DNA from: JANRLJ01 sp034437895 | Lineage (GTDB): Bacteria > Chloroflexota > Anaerolineae > Aggregatilineales > Phototrophicaceae | DNA: 32,760 nt | Assembly (NCBI GenBank): GCA_034437895.1 | Contig: DAOTTO010000436.1 | Span: 1 to 32,760, forward strand | Direction: 5' to 3' | Part shown: in pieces, positions 7,214-13,924 of the stretch | Position numbering within the stretch: the first letter of the stretch is position 1 | How the letters are laid out: every line of letters starts with the position of its first letter | Program-made: the position numbers and the translations under genes | The notes under the pieces: generated by a model | What the model was told of the DNA's origin: nothing | The model's input: only the letters and a program-made list of their open reading frames with translations | The model's database searches: none

Positions 7214-7918
7214 ATGCCAGATCACTTCCAGAATATTTATGAAACGCAAGCCGCGCAATATGATGCGCTCGTCAGCCGAGAGGATTATCAGCGCAATATT
7301 TTGCCTGCACTTGAGGAGATTCTTCCCTTGTCAGGGCTGGAGGTAGTTGAATTCGGTGCAGGTACAGGGCGGCTAACTCGGCTGCTTGCGCCTGTAGTCA
7401 AATCCATTCGTGCTTACGATGCCTCCACCCATATGCTGGCGACGGCTGCTGAAAGTCTGGGGCAGATGGGGCTGGTCAATTGGACGGTCACACAAGCCGA
7501 TAATCGCAAAATTCCGGCGGATGATGCCAGTGCTGATCTTGCGATTTCTGGGTGGAACTTTGGGCATACGGTAGCATGGTCGCCGCAAACTTGGAAAGAC
7601 GATATTGGTCACATGTTGGATGAGATGCTTCGTGTAGTCAATCCCAAGGGGATAATGATTATCCTAGAAACACTTGGCACAGGCAGCGAGACACCCGCGC
7701 CGCCAACGCCGGGACTAGCCGCTTACTATAATTGGCTGGAAGAAACACGCAACTTTGCACTCAAGTGGATTCGTACAGATTATCAATTTGCTTCAGTCGG
7801 TGAGGGAGAACAATTAACCCGTTTTTTCTTTGGCGACGCGATGGCAGATCGAATAGCCAAAGAAGGGTTGCTGACGCTGCCGGAATGCACGGGTATTTGG
7901 TGGAAGAAAAAAGGCTGA
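7214..7918 (+). CDS. Class I SAM-dependent methyltransferase
   Basis: A 234-residue Rossmann-fold methyltransferase. Motif I is VVEFGAGTGR (44-53); the acidic residue ending strand 2 that binds the ribose is Asp69 in IRAYDAST; motif II corresponds to SADLAISGWNFG; and the segment DEMLRVVNPKGIMIILETLG is the motif III helix-strand typical of UbiE/small-molecule methyltransferases. The acceptor is unknown. ATG 7214 is preceded by AGGGAAATAAT, an adequate ribosome binding site. The stop overlaps the ATG of the next gene by one base (TGATG), so the two are translationally coupled. Confidence 0.88.
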   Translation: MPDHFQNIYETQAAQYDALVSREDYQRNILPALEEILPLSGLEVVEFGAGTGRLTRLLAPVVKSIRAYDASTHMLATAAESLGQMGLVNWTVTQADNRKIPADDASADLAISGWNFGHTVAWSPQTWKDDIGHMLDEMLRVVNPKGIMIILETLGTGSETPAPPTPGLAAYYNWLEETRNFALKWIRTDYQFASVGEGEQLTRFFFGDAMADRIAKEGLLTLPECTGIWWKKKG

Positions 7919-8313
7919 TGGATACAGTTCAAAAATTCATTGGCACTTGGCGGCTTATCAGTCAATACGCCTACGATCATGATGGCAAAATGACGTATCC
8001 ACGCGGTGAGGATGCTGTCGGCTTATTGATTTATGATGCTGCTGGAATTATGATGGTGCAGCTTGCGCGGCGGGGGAGCTATTCGGGCGAGTTATCCGAC
8101 TTCAAAACGGCGATGAATAACTTTCTTGCGTATCATGGGACGTATGATGTCGATGAAAGTCAGGAAAGCGTTTTGCATCAGATTGTGTCTTGTTCTTATG
8201 CTGCATGGGTTGGGACGGATCAAGTCAGAAAATTTCACTTTGATGGCGATCAATTGATCCTTAGTGCTAAGAACGGGACAGAAAAACGATTTTTAGTGTG
8301 GCAAAGAGCTTAA
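7918..8313 (+). CDS. Lipocalin-like domain protein
   Basis: A 131-residue protein starting at the ATG that overlaps the methyltransferase stop (TGATG). The N-terminal FIGTWRLISQ, then DGKMTYPRGEDAVGLLIYDAAGIMMVQLAR, is the pattern of the lipocalin-like domain family (Lipocalin_5, PF13924): Gly-Thr-Trp near the start, a 'P-x-G-x-D-x-x-G-x-L-I-Y' strand and repeated amphipathic beta strands up to the end (KRFLVWQRA). No signal peptide is seen, so it is probably cytosolic and may bind a small hydrophobic ligand. Function is otherwise unknown; coupling to the methyltransferase hints that both act on one metabolite. The 3' end overlaps the convergent ribF stop by 3 nt. Confidence 0.8.
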   Translation: MDTVQKFIGTWRLISQYAYDHDGKMTYPRGEDAVGLLIYDAAGIMMVQLARRGSYSGELSDFKTAMNNFLAYHGTYDVDESQESVLHQIVSCSYAAWVGTDQVRKFHFDGDQLILSAKNGTEKRFLVWQRA

Positions 8314-9239
8314 AAGCGCGACAAATACTTCCGTCCTTCTTCTGTGTCTATGCCGATTTGCGAGATCAATTCTTGAATACCATTAAATTTCTTTTCAGAC
8401 CGCAGCCGCGTTTCAAACGTCACGGTTAAATTTTGCCCATAAATTTCTCGATTAAAATCTAGCAGATGGGCTTCAACCGTTACATCTTGCCCGGAAAACG
8501 TCGGGCGGATTCCGATATTCGTCACCGCCATAAAGCGCTCATCCCCAAGCGTTGCCCAACCCGCATAAACACCATTCCCTGGAATGACCTGCTCCTCCCA
8601 TACGGCGACATTGGCAGTCGGGAATCCAATCGAGCGTCCACGTTTTTCTCCATGCACAATTTCCCCGCATACCGCATAGCCGCGCCCTAGAAGATGCTTG
8701 GCCTTTTCGACTTCCCCTGCTTCCAACAATTCACGGATAAGGGTACTGCTGATAGTCTCATGATCTTTGCCTGTTTGAATCAGATCAATAACATGCAGAG
8801 AAAACCCTTTTTCAGCGCCTTGTCCTCGTAGATAGTCTACATTGCCTTCGCGCTGATAGCCGAGCGCGAAATCTGCCCCCACCCACAGACTATCGAGGCG
8901 TAAGCGTGCGATGAGTTGATCGACAAAATCCGCTGCCCGGATAAAGCGGGTGGCTTCATTGAATGGATGAGTGACGACACAATCTACCCCAAGTTTGAGG
9001 AGTTGTTCCGCCCTCTGTTCGGCAGTCGTTAGATAATAACGACCTTTTAAGCCGCGCAGCACAATATCTGGATGAGGAAAAAAGGTAAGAACAACAGCGA
9101 GCCGTCCGCTGGTGTGGGCTTGATCGACCAATTGACCGATTAAATGGGCGTGTCCCTGGTGAACACCATCAAAAACGCCGATAGTCACAATCGAAGGTTG
9201 GTCGAGTTGAGCGTTAGCAAGATCGTAGATATGCTTCAT
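8310..9239 (-). CDS. ribF: Bifunctional riboflavin kinase / FAD synthetase
   Basis: A 309-residue cytosolic enzyme making FMN then FAD from riboflavin and ATP. The N-terminal adenylyltransferase half has IGVFDGVHQGH (20-30), the nucleotidyl-transferase HxGH-type signature, and the later SSTLIRELLEAGEVEKAKHLLG. The C-terminal flavokinase half has GEKRGRSIGFPTANV and NIGIRPTF, the conserved ATP/flavin-binding segments. Length is normal for a full bifunctional RibF. It is the last gene of the nusA operon, the usual place after truB in many bacteria. Upstream of the ATG there is only a weak AAAGCG-like ribosome binding site. No FMN riboswitch is seen in the short gap before it. Confidence 0.95.
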   Translation of the reverse strand: MKHIYDLANAQLDQPSIVTIGVFDGVHQGHAHLIGQLVDQAHTSGRLAVVLTFFPHPDIVLRGLKGRYYLTTAEQRAEQLLKLGVDCVVTHPFNEATRFIRAADFVDQLIARLRLDSLWVGADFALGYQREGNVDYLRGQGAEKGFSLHVIDLIQTGKDHETISSTLIRELLEAGEVEKAKHLLGRGYAVCGEIVHGEKRGRSIGFPTANVAVWEEQVIPGNGVYAGWATLGDERFMAVTNIGIRPTFSGQDVTVEAHLLDFNREIYGQNLTVTFETRLRSEKKFNGIQELISQIGIDTEEGRKYLSRF

Positions 9240-9325
9240 AAATTCGCTTTTAGCTGTTAGCGATGAGCCGTTAGCAGAACCAACTTCGCTTATGCTGGCG
9301 AACTTGGCGATGGTAGTTTTTAGTT

Positions 9326-10207
9326 TTATTCGTTGGGTAAGAATACCTTATGAGGTCGCCAGATACCATTGTCGGATTGCAAAATAGCGGCAAGTCTCCC
9401 TTGAAAATCATACGCCCGTGCCAGTCCATCCGCGGCAGGATAATCGCCTTGGGGGACGCGTCCGTGCAGAATATGATTGCTATCCACAGCATCTAAGTCT
9501 AAGCGGGGTAGGGAAGCTAGGGCATAATCTGCTGGGAGTAAATGACGCTGCCAATCAGGGTCCGCAAGTAAGGTTTCTAAGTTGATGGAATTTTCTAAAG
9601 TGAATGCGCCGCTTGCTGTCCGCACTAATCCGGCGAGATGTGCGCCCACGCCGATCACCTCCCCCACATCAAAAGCGAGGCTGCGGATATAGGTGCCAGC
9701 GCTGCACGTTACATCTAATGAGAACTGAGGGGGCGACCAATCGACGATTTCAAGCGCTTCAATCCGCACGGGGCGCGGGGCGCGTTCTACGGTTTCCCCA
9801 CTTCGGGCGAGATCATATAATTTGCGTCCGCCTTGTTTAATGGCGCTGTACATCGGGGGGATTTGTTCGATATTGCCCAAGAATGGCTGCAAAGCGTTTT
9901 CGACATCATTCTGGCTGAAGTGATCGATAGGGCGTTCTGCCGTGACTTCGCCTTCCGCATCGTAAGTTGTTGTTGTAATCCCCAAATGCACCCGCGCACG
10001 GTAGCGTTTGGTTGAATTCATCGCATATTCACTCAGGCGGGTTGCGCCACCCAGACAAACAATAAGCACACCTGTCGCCAGTGGATCCAGCGTACCAGCG
10101 TGGCCCACTTTTTTGATTCCCAGTCCGCGTCGAACTTTATGGACGACATCATGGCTCGTTATGCCAAGCGGTTTATCAATATTGAGAAAACCGAATACAT
10201 CAGGCAA
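9326..10207 (-). CDS. truB: tRNA pseudouridine-55 synthase
   Basis: A 293-residue enzyme that converts U55 of the T-loop in tRNA to pseudouridine. The N-terminal FLNIDKPLGITSHDVV and GHAGTLDPLATGVL are the TruB signatures; Asp41 in GTLDP is the catalytic aspartate. KRYRARVHLGITTTTYDAEG and CSAGTYIRSLAFDVG are further conserved strands, and a PUA-like tail ends the protein. No ATG or GTG lies at the right place; the start is TTG at 10207, which overlaps the nrnA stop by 8 nt (TTGCCTGA on the coding strand), with AGGGA about 10 nt upstream inside nrnA. This indicates translational coupling. The gap to ribF (9240-9325) has only two direct copies of GTTAGC and no evident signal. Confidence 0.95.
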   Translation of the reverse strand: MPDVFGFLNIDKPLGITSHDVVHKVRRGLGIKKVGHAGTLDPLATGVLIVCLGGATRLSEYAMNSTKRYRARVHLGITTTTYDAEGEVTAERPIDHFSQNDVENALQPFLGNIEQIPPMYSAIKQGGRKLYDLARSGETVERAPRPVRIEALEIVDWSPPQFSLDVTCSAGTYIRSLAFDVGEVIGVGAHLAGLVRTASGAFTLENSINLETLLADPDWQRHLLPADYALASLPRLDLDAVDSNHILHGRVPQGDYPAADGLARAYDFQGRLAAILQSDNGIWRPHKVFLPNE

Positions 10208-11204
10208 GGGATAATTTCCCTATTCGTGCGGCTTGAATCAGCAGCGAAATCACGCGCTTTTTTGCCGCATCCATTGGCCCGTCAATTGTTGCGCCGGAGG
10301 CTTGCTTGTGTCCGCCGCCGCCGAGGGAGAATGCGACTACGCTCACGTCGAAACCGGGTTTGCTGCGGAAGCTCAATTCGATGCGACCTTCCGGGGTTTC
10401 CTTAAAGACGGCTGCGATCATCGCTTGATTGACCTTAATCAGAAATTGTACGAGTCCGCCATCGGTGGTATCTGTCATGCCGGCGCGTTTAATATCAGCC
10501 TGCGTCACTTCCCCAACGACGACACCGCCTTCATAAAGTTCAACTGTCGCCAGCGCACTTTTCCATAAATTGATGACTTGGAAATCGCGGTTATCCAACG
10601 TTTTTTCGGTGACTTCTGCCAGCGATGCGCCTGCTTCCATTAGCGCCTGAGCGATACGAAGTGTTCCTGCGTTTACATTGCTTGTGCGAAAGCCGAGTGT
10701 ATCCGTGACCATACCTGTGAGCAGCGGCAGCGCGATATCGCGGGTCAACGCAAGTTCCATTGTTTGCAGCCAATCATAAACAACTTCGCTGGCGGAAACC
10801 GCATTGGGCATCACGAGGTGAATATCGCCAAATAGGGTATTTGTGGCGTGATGATCGAGGTTGATGACCTTTGTGCTGTGGGCGCGAGCATAAGCACCGA
10901 CTTCACCCGTGCGCGGCTCGTCACTCGCATCAACTGAGATCGTCAAGTCCCAATGACCACGCACCAATTTCGAGTGGATCGTTTCTGCGCCAGGCAGGAA
11001 TTTTAGGTATTCGGGAACACCTTCATCAACAGCACAATCGACCTTTTTGCCGAGGCTACGTAGGGCATTTGCTGTCCCCAATAGCGAGCCAATTGCGTCA
11101 CCATCCGGCGAGACATGGGTCACAATGACAATCGATTGGGCGGACTGAACTGCCAGTGTCGCATCAGTCCAATTCGTCGTATTCGGCATAGGGGTCGTCA
11201 TCAA
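10200..11204 (-). CDS. nrnA: DHH-family bifunctional oligoribonuclease / PAP phosphatase
   Basis: A 334-residue DHH/DHHA1 phosphoesterase. Metal-binding motifs are all present: THVSPDGDAIGS (29-40), SVDASDEP (90-97), LDHHATN (116-122) and GMVTDTLGFRTSN. The DHHA1 substrate domain carries the glycine-rich GGGGHKQASGA near the C terminus. NrnA degrades very short RNAs (nano-RNA) and dephosphorylates pAp in bacteria lacking Orn. It follows rbfA, a common arrangement. The ATG at 11204 lies inside rbfA (about 40 nt overlap) and has GAGGA about 12 nt upstream; ATG 11201 or 11189 are possible alternatives. Confidence in function is high; the exact start is less sure. Confidence 0.92.
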   Translation of the reverse strand: MMTTPMPNTTNWTDATLAVQSAQSIVIVTHVSPDGDAIGSLLGTANALRSLGKKVDCAVDEGVPEYLKFLPGAETIHSKLVRGHWDLTISVDASDEPRTGEVGAYARAHSTKVINLDHHATNTLFGDIHLVMPNAVSASEVVYDWLQTMELALTRDIALPLLTGMVTDTLGFRTSNVNAGTLRIAQALMEAGASLAEVTEKTLDNRDFQVINLWKSALATVELYEGGVVVGEVTQADIKRAGMTDTTDGGLVQFLIKVNQAMIAAVFKETPEGRIELSFRSKPGFDVSVVAFSLGGGGHKQASGATIDGPMDAAKKRVISLLIQAARIGKLSLA

Positions 11205-11583
11205 TGTCTAAATCCTCATCATCCAATTCAGGGTCAGTAGGCGCTGGAATATCTAAGCCGGCGAGAATCTGGTTCAGGCGTTCTCCGCGTTCTAGGGTCA
11301 TATCCCAATGAAAATGGAGTTCCGGCGTATTCCGCAGACGAATGCGCTTGCCAACTTCGCGGCGTAAGAAGCCATTGGCGCTTTTTAAGCCAGACAGTAC
11401 GTCGACGCGACGGGATTCATCCCCTAGCGCGTTGACATAAATATCGGCAAACATCAATTCTGGGTCGAGCTTAACTTCTGTGATCGTAACCCCTCGTAAG
11501 CGTGGGTCGGAAACCTCACGCAAGAGAAGTTCGCTCAGGATAATGCTGATGCGATCATTCATGCGATCCTGTTTGATCGACAT
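11164..11583 (-). CDS. rbfA: Ribosome-binding factor A
   Basis: A 139-residue KH-fold protein that helps mature the 5' end of 16S rRNA on the 30S subunit. Matching segments are the N-terminal RMNDRISIILSELLLREVSDPRL, the strand VTITEVKLDPELMFADIYVNALGD, and LRREVGKRIRLRNTPELHFHWD, which is the most conserved part of the family. After residue ~115 there is an acidic tail (DPELDDEDLDIDDDPYAEYDELD region) of about 25 residues, whose DNA also encodes the start of nrnA in another frame. It lies 2 nt after the infB stop, the usual infB-rbfA order. Confidence 0.94.
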   Translation of the reverse strand: MSIKQDRMNDRISIILSELLLREVSDPRLRGVTITEVKLDPELMFADIYVNALGDESRRVDVLSGLKSANGFLRREVGKRIRLRNTPELHFHWDMTLERGERLNQILAGLDIPAPTDPELDDEDLDIDDDPYAEYDELD

Positions 11584-11585
11584 AC

Positions 11586-13391
11586 TTAGCTGACTCGTTC
11601 CATGATGAAGAATTCCAAACGATCACCTTTTTGATATTCGTTGAAATTGTCCAAGCTGATCCCGCATTCAAAGCCTGACCGCACCTCACGCGCATCATCT
11701 TTTTCACGCTTAAGGGCGCTTACGCTGAGTCCTTCGGCGACGAGTTGATTGCCGCGTTTGACATTTACCTTCGCATTACGGCGGATTTCGCCTTCCAGCA
11801 CATAGCTGCCTGCGACAGAGCCAATACGCGAGATGCTAAAAATTTGGCGTACTTCCGCAACACCAATTGTTTTGGGTGCATACTGCGGCTCAAGCAGACC
11901 GTTAAGCGCCAGTTCCACGTCTTCCAGCAGTTTATAGATGACCGTGTATTTACGGATGTCCACGCCTTTAGTGTCGGCCGTGCGGCGTGCGCCACCATCC
12001 ACGCTTACATTAAAAGCCAGGATAATCGCGCCGGAAGCACTCGCAAGCATGACATCATTTTCATTGATGTTGCCCACGTCCGAAGCAAGAATATGTAGTT
12101 GGATGCCGTCTTTATTCTTGCCGGAAAGGTCTTGCAGCGACTCTACGACAGGCTCTAATGAACCTTGCACGTCAGCTTTGACGATCAAGTTAAGTTCTTT
12201 GTCGTCCTGAGCGTTGAATTGGGCAAAGACATCTTCAAGCGTAAAGGTGCGAACTGGGGCGCTTTGGGCGATACGAAGCGTTTCTAATCGTTCTTCGACC
12301 AGCGCACGAGCCAGCTTGTCATTTTTGATATATTCAAAACGATCACCGGGATGGGGCATTTCGTTCAAGCCTAAGACGGCTATTGGCATTGAAGCAGTTG
12401 CTTCTTCAACTTGTTTGCCAGTGTCATCGAACATGGCTTTAATGCGTCCGTAGCTCGTTCCCGCTACAATGACATCACCGCGCCGCAAAGTGCCATTCAG
12501 CACAAGCAGGGTAGCAATCGTTCCGCGACTTGGCTCAACCTTGGCTTCGATAATCACGCCCGTTGGGTCAGCTTTGGGGTTGGCGACGATGCGGTTATCA
12601 TCAGCGACCAGCAAAAGTGCTTCCAGCAGGTCTTCAATCCCTTGCCCTTGAACAGCGGCGACTGGCACCATCAAAGTATCGCCGTCCCAATCATCGGCTA
12701 TAAGATCGAGTTCCGCCAAACCTTGCTTTACGCGCTCGATATTAGCGTTACGCTTATCAACTTTAGTGATAGCAACGACAATGGGGATGTTGGCAGCACG
12801 GGCATGATTAAGGGCTTCACGGGTTGTCGGCATCACGCCGTCATCCGCCGCGACGACCAAGATTGCAATATCAGCGCCTTGCGCCCCACGCGCCCGCATA
12901 GCAGTGAAGGCCTCATGACCAGGGGTATCTAAAAAGGTGATTTGTCGTCCGTTGTGATACGCACGATATGCGCCGATATGCTGCGTAATGCCGCCTGCTT
13001 CCCCGGCTGCTATAGTGGTCTTACGGATAGTATCCAGAAGGGTGGTCTTGCCATGATCGACATGACCCAGAATCGTCACAATGGGGGGGCGGATGCCCAA
13101 ATTTTCTGGACGTTCTTCAGCATAAACTTTGCGCCATGTTTGTGTGCTGGAAGATGCACGCAGCTCTTCTTTTTCAGCGGCGGCTAATGCGCTGGCGGAT
13201 TGCGCTTCATAGCCCATTTCTTCAACCACAATCGCCGCAGTGTCGTAGTCAATCTGTTGATTGATTGATGCCATCACGCCATTAGCGATGAGTTTTTTCA
13301 TCACTTCAATTGGGCTGGCGCGAATCAGTTCGGCAAGTTCACGAACTGTTAAAAAATCGGGTACAAGTACGCTCTGTCTTTCCTGTGCCAT
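11586..13391 (-). CDS. infB: Translation initiation factor IF-2 (short N-terminal form)
   Basis: A 601-residue GTPase that places initiator tRNA in the ribosomal P site. The start ATG at 13391 (MAQERQ) has GGAGG 5 nt upstream; the frame extends 8 codons further but without a better site. One IF2-N domain (about residues 12-60) precedes the GTPase: G1 GHVDHGKT (109-116), G2 GGITQHIG (133-140), G3 DTPGHE (155-160), G4 TKVDK (209-213). G5 reads AAVQG where SAKTG is usual. Domain II, the IF2-specific middle domain and the C-terminal tRNA-binding domain (GFECGISLDNFNEYQKGD) follow in order. The long variable N-terminal extension of E. coli IF-2 is missing, giving a compact form like those in several Chloroflexota. 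Confidence 0.96.
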   Translation of the reverse strand: MAQERQSVLVPDFLTVRELAELIRASPIEVMKKLIANGVMASINQQIDYDTAAIVVEEMGYEAQSASALAAAEKEELRASSSTQTWRKVYAEERPENLGIRPPIVTILGHVDHGKTTLLDTIRKTTIAAGEAGGITQHIGAYRAYHNGRQITFLDTPGHEAFTAMRARGAQGADIAILVVAADDGVMPTTREALNHARAANIPIVVAITKVDKRNANIERVKQGLAELDLIADDWDGDTLMVPVAAVQGQGIEDLLEALLLVADDNRIVANPKADPTGVIIEAKVEPSRGTIATLLVLNGTLRRGDVIVAGTSYGRIKAMFDDTGKQVEEATASMPIAVLGLNEMPHPGDRFEYIKNDKLARALVEERLETLRIAQSAPVRTFTLEDVFAQFNAQDDKELNLIVKADVQGSLEPVVESLQDLSGKNKDGIQLHILASDVGNINENDVMLASASGAIILAFNVSVDGGARRTADTKGVDIRKYTVIYKLLEDVELALNGLLEPQYAPKTIGVAEVRQIFSISRIGSVAGSYVLEGEIRRNAKVNVKRGNQLVAEGLSVSALKREKDDAREVRSGFECGISLDNFNEYQKGDRLEFFIMERVS

Positions 13392-13475
13392 AATGCCTCC
13401 ATGTATATCAAGCATTGGGACAGGAAGCAGAGTGTACGTTAGCCTCTACATCCTACCCATCGCTCGGTTCATCCA

Positions 13476-13491
13476 TTGGTCAATTGACCAA
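13476..13491. promoter_or_regulatory. Perfect 16-bp palindrome between rnpM and infB
   Basis: TTGGTCAATTGACCAA is self-complementary over all 16 bases and lies about 25 nt beyond the rnpM stop and 85 nt before the infB start. With no loop it is a better candidate for a dimeric protein operator than an RNA hairpin. No consensus promoter can be placed with confidence around it. The rest of the 125-nt gap, apart from the infB Shine-Dalgarno GGAGG, contains nothing recognisable. Confidence 0.35.
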
Positions 13492-13516
13492 GGCCGCAGT
13501 GTCGTCATGTAAATTG

Positions 13517-13804
13517 TCATGGTGACTGCGGCATCGCCTGTTGCAGGCGTTCACGGTCTTCTGCCGTTAACGTTGTTTTCAACGCTTTGTTGAGAAGGTC
13601 AGTTTTCACCGCGCGTTCCCAGCAACTAATTCGATCACATAAATATGCGCCACGACCATTCATTTTACCACTAGGGTCAACGTATACACCAGTATCAGTA
13701 CGGATCAACCGAACCAATGTGCGTTTTGCGTCCTTCGTTTTACAGACGGCGCAAGTTCTTAGAGGGATGTGTTTACGGTGTTGCTGAATAGTTTTTTCGA
13801 CCAT
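13517..13804 (-). CDS. rnpM: RNase P modulator RnpM (YlxR family)
   Basis: A small basic RNA-binding protein of the YlxR/DUF448 family, found between nusA and infB in many bacteria and shown in Bacillus to bind RNase P RNA. The family core is present: IPLRTCAVCKTKDAKRTLVRLIRT (variant of RTCxGC), then the signature GRGAYLC followed by CWERAVK and LNKALKTT. Start chosen at ATG 13804 (MVEKTIQQ), 96 codons including stop; a GTG at 13816 would add four residues. Neither has a strong Shine-Dalgarno. It sits in the standard order nusA-rnpM-infB and is presumably cotranscribed with them. Confidence 0.9.
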   Translation of the reverse strand: MVEKTIQQHRKHIPLRTCAVCKTKDAKRTLVRLIRTDTGVYVDPSGKMNGRGAYLCDRISCWERAVKTDLLNKALKTTLTAEDRERLQQAMPQSP

Positions 13805-13888
13805 GACAGACTTCACTCATTAAATCGATATTCTATAGACGCAGGTTGAGGCGTGATCTTACTTGCGTTATTACTGAAGCCAATAACA

Positions 13889-13909
13889 AGGGCGAGATTG
13901 TCTCGCCCT
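13889..13909 (-). terminator. Hairpin between nusA and rnpM
   Basis: AGGGCGAGA (13889-13897) and TCTCGCCCT (13901-13909) make a perfect 9-bp stem with a 3-nt loop, 15 nt past the nusA stop codon. Downstream on the minus strand is TGTTATTG, a poor T-tract. It could be a partial terminator, a processing or mRNA-stability element that lowers rnpM-infB expression relative to nusA, or simply a dispersed palindrome. No other feature is seen in the 120-nt gap. Confidence 0.45.
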
Positions 13910-13924
13910 CAATAATGTCTTAAC

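Noticed and set aside
9240..9325. Direct repeats of GTTAGC in the truB-ribF gap as a possible regulatory element or FMN riboswitch
   Set aside because: Two 6-bp repeats are weak evidence, and none of the conserved FMN riboswitch segments occur in the 86-nt gap.
12411..12932. A 173-codon plus-strand open frame inside infB
   Set aside because: It lies antisense to the IF-2 GTPase and domain II and has no start signal; a shadow frame.
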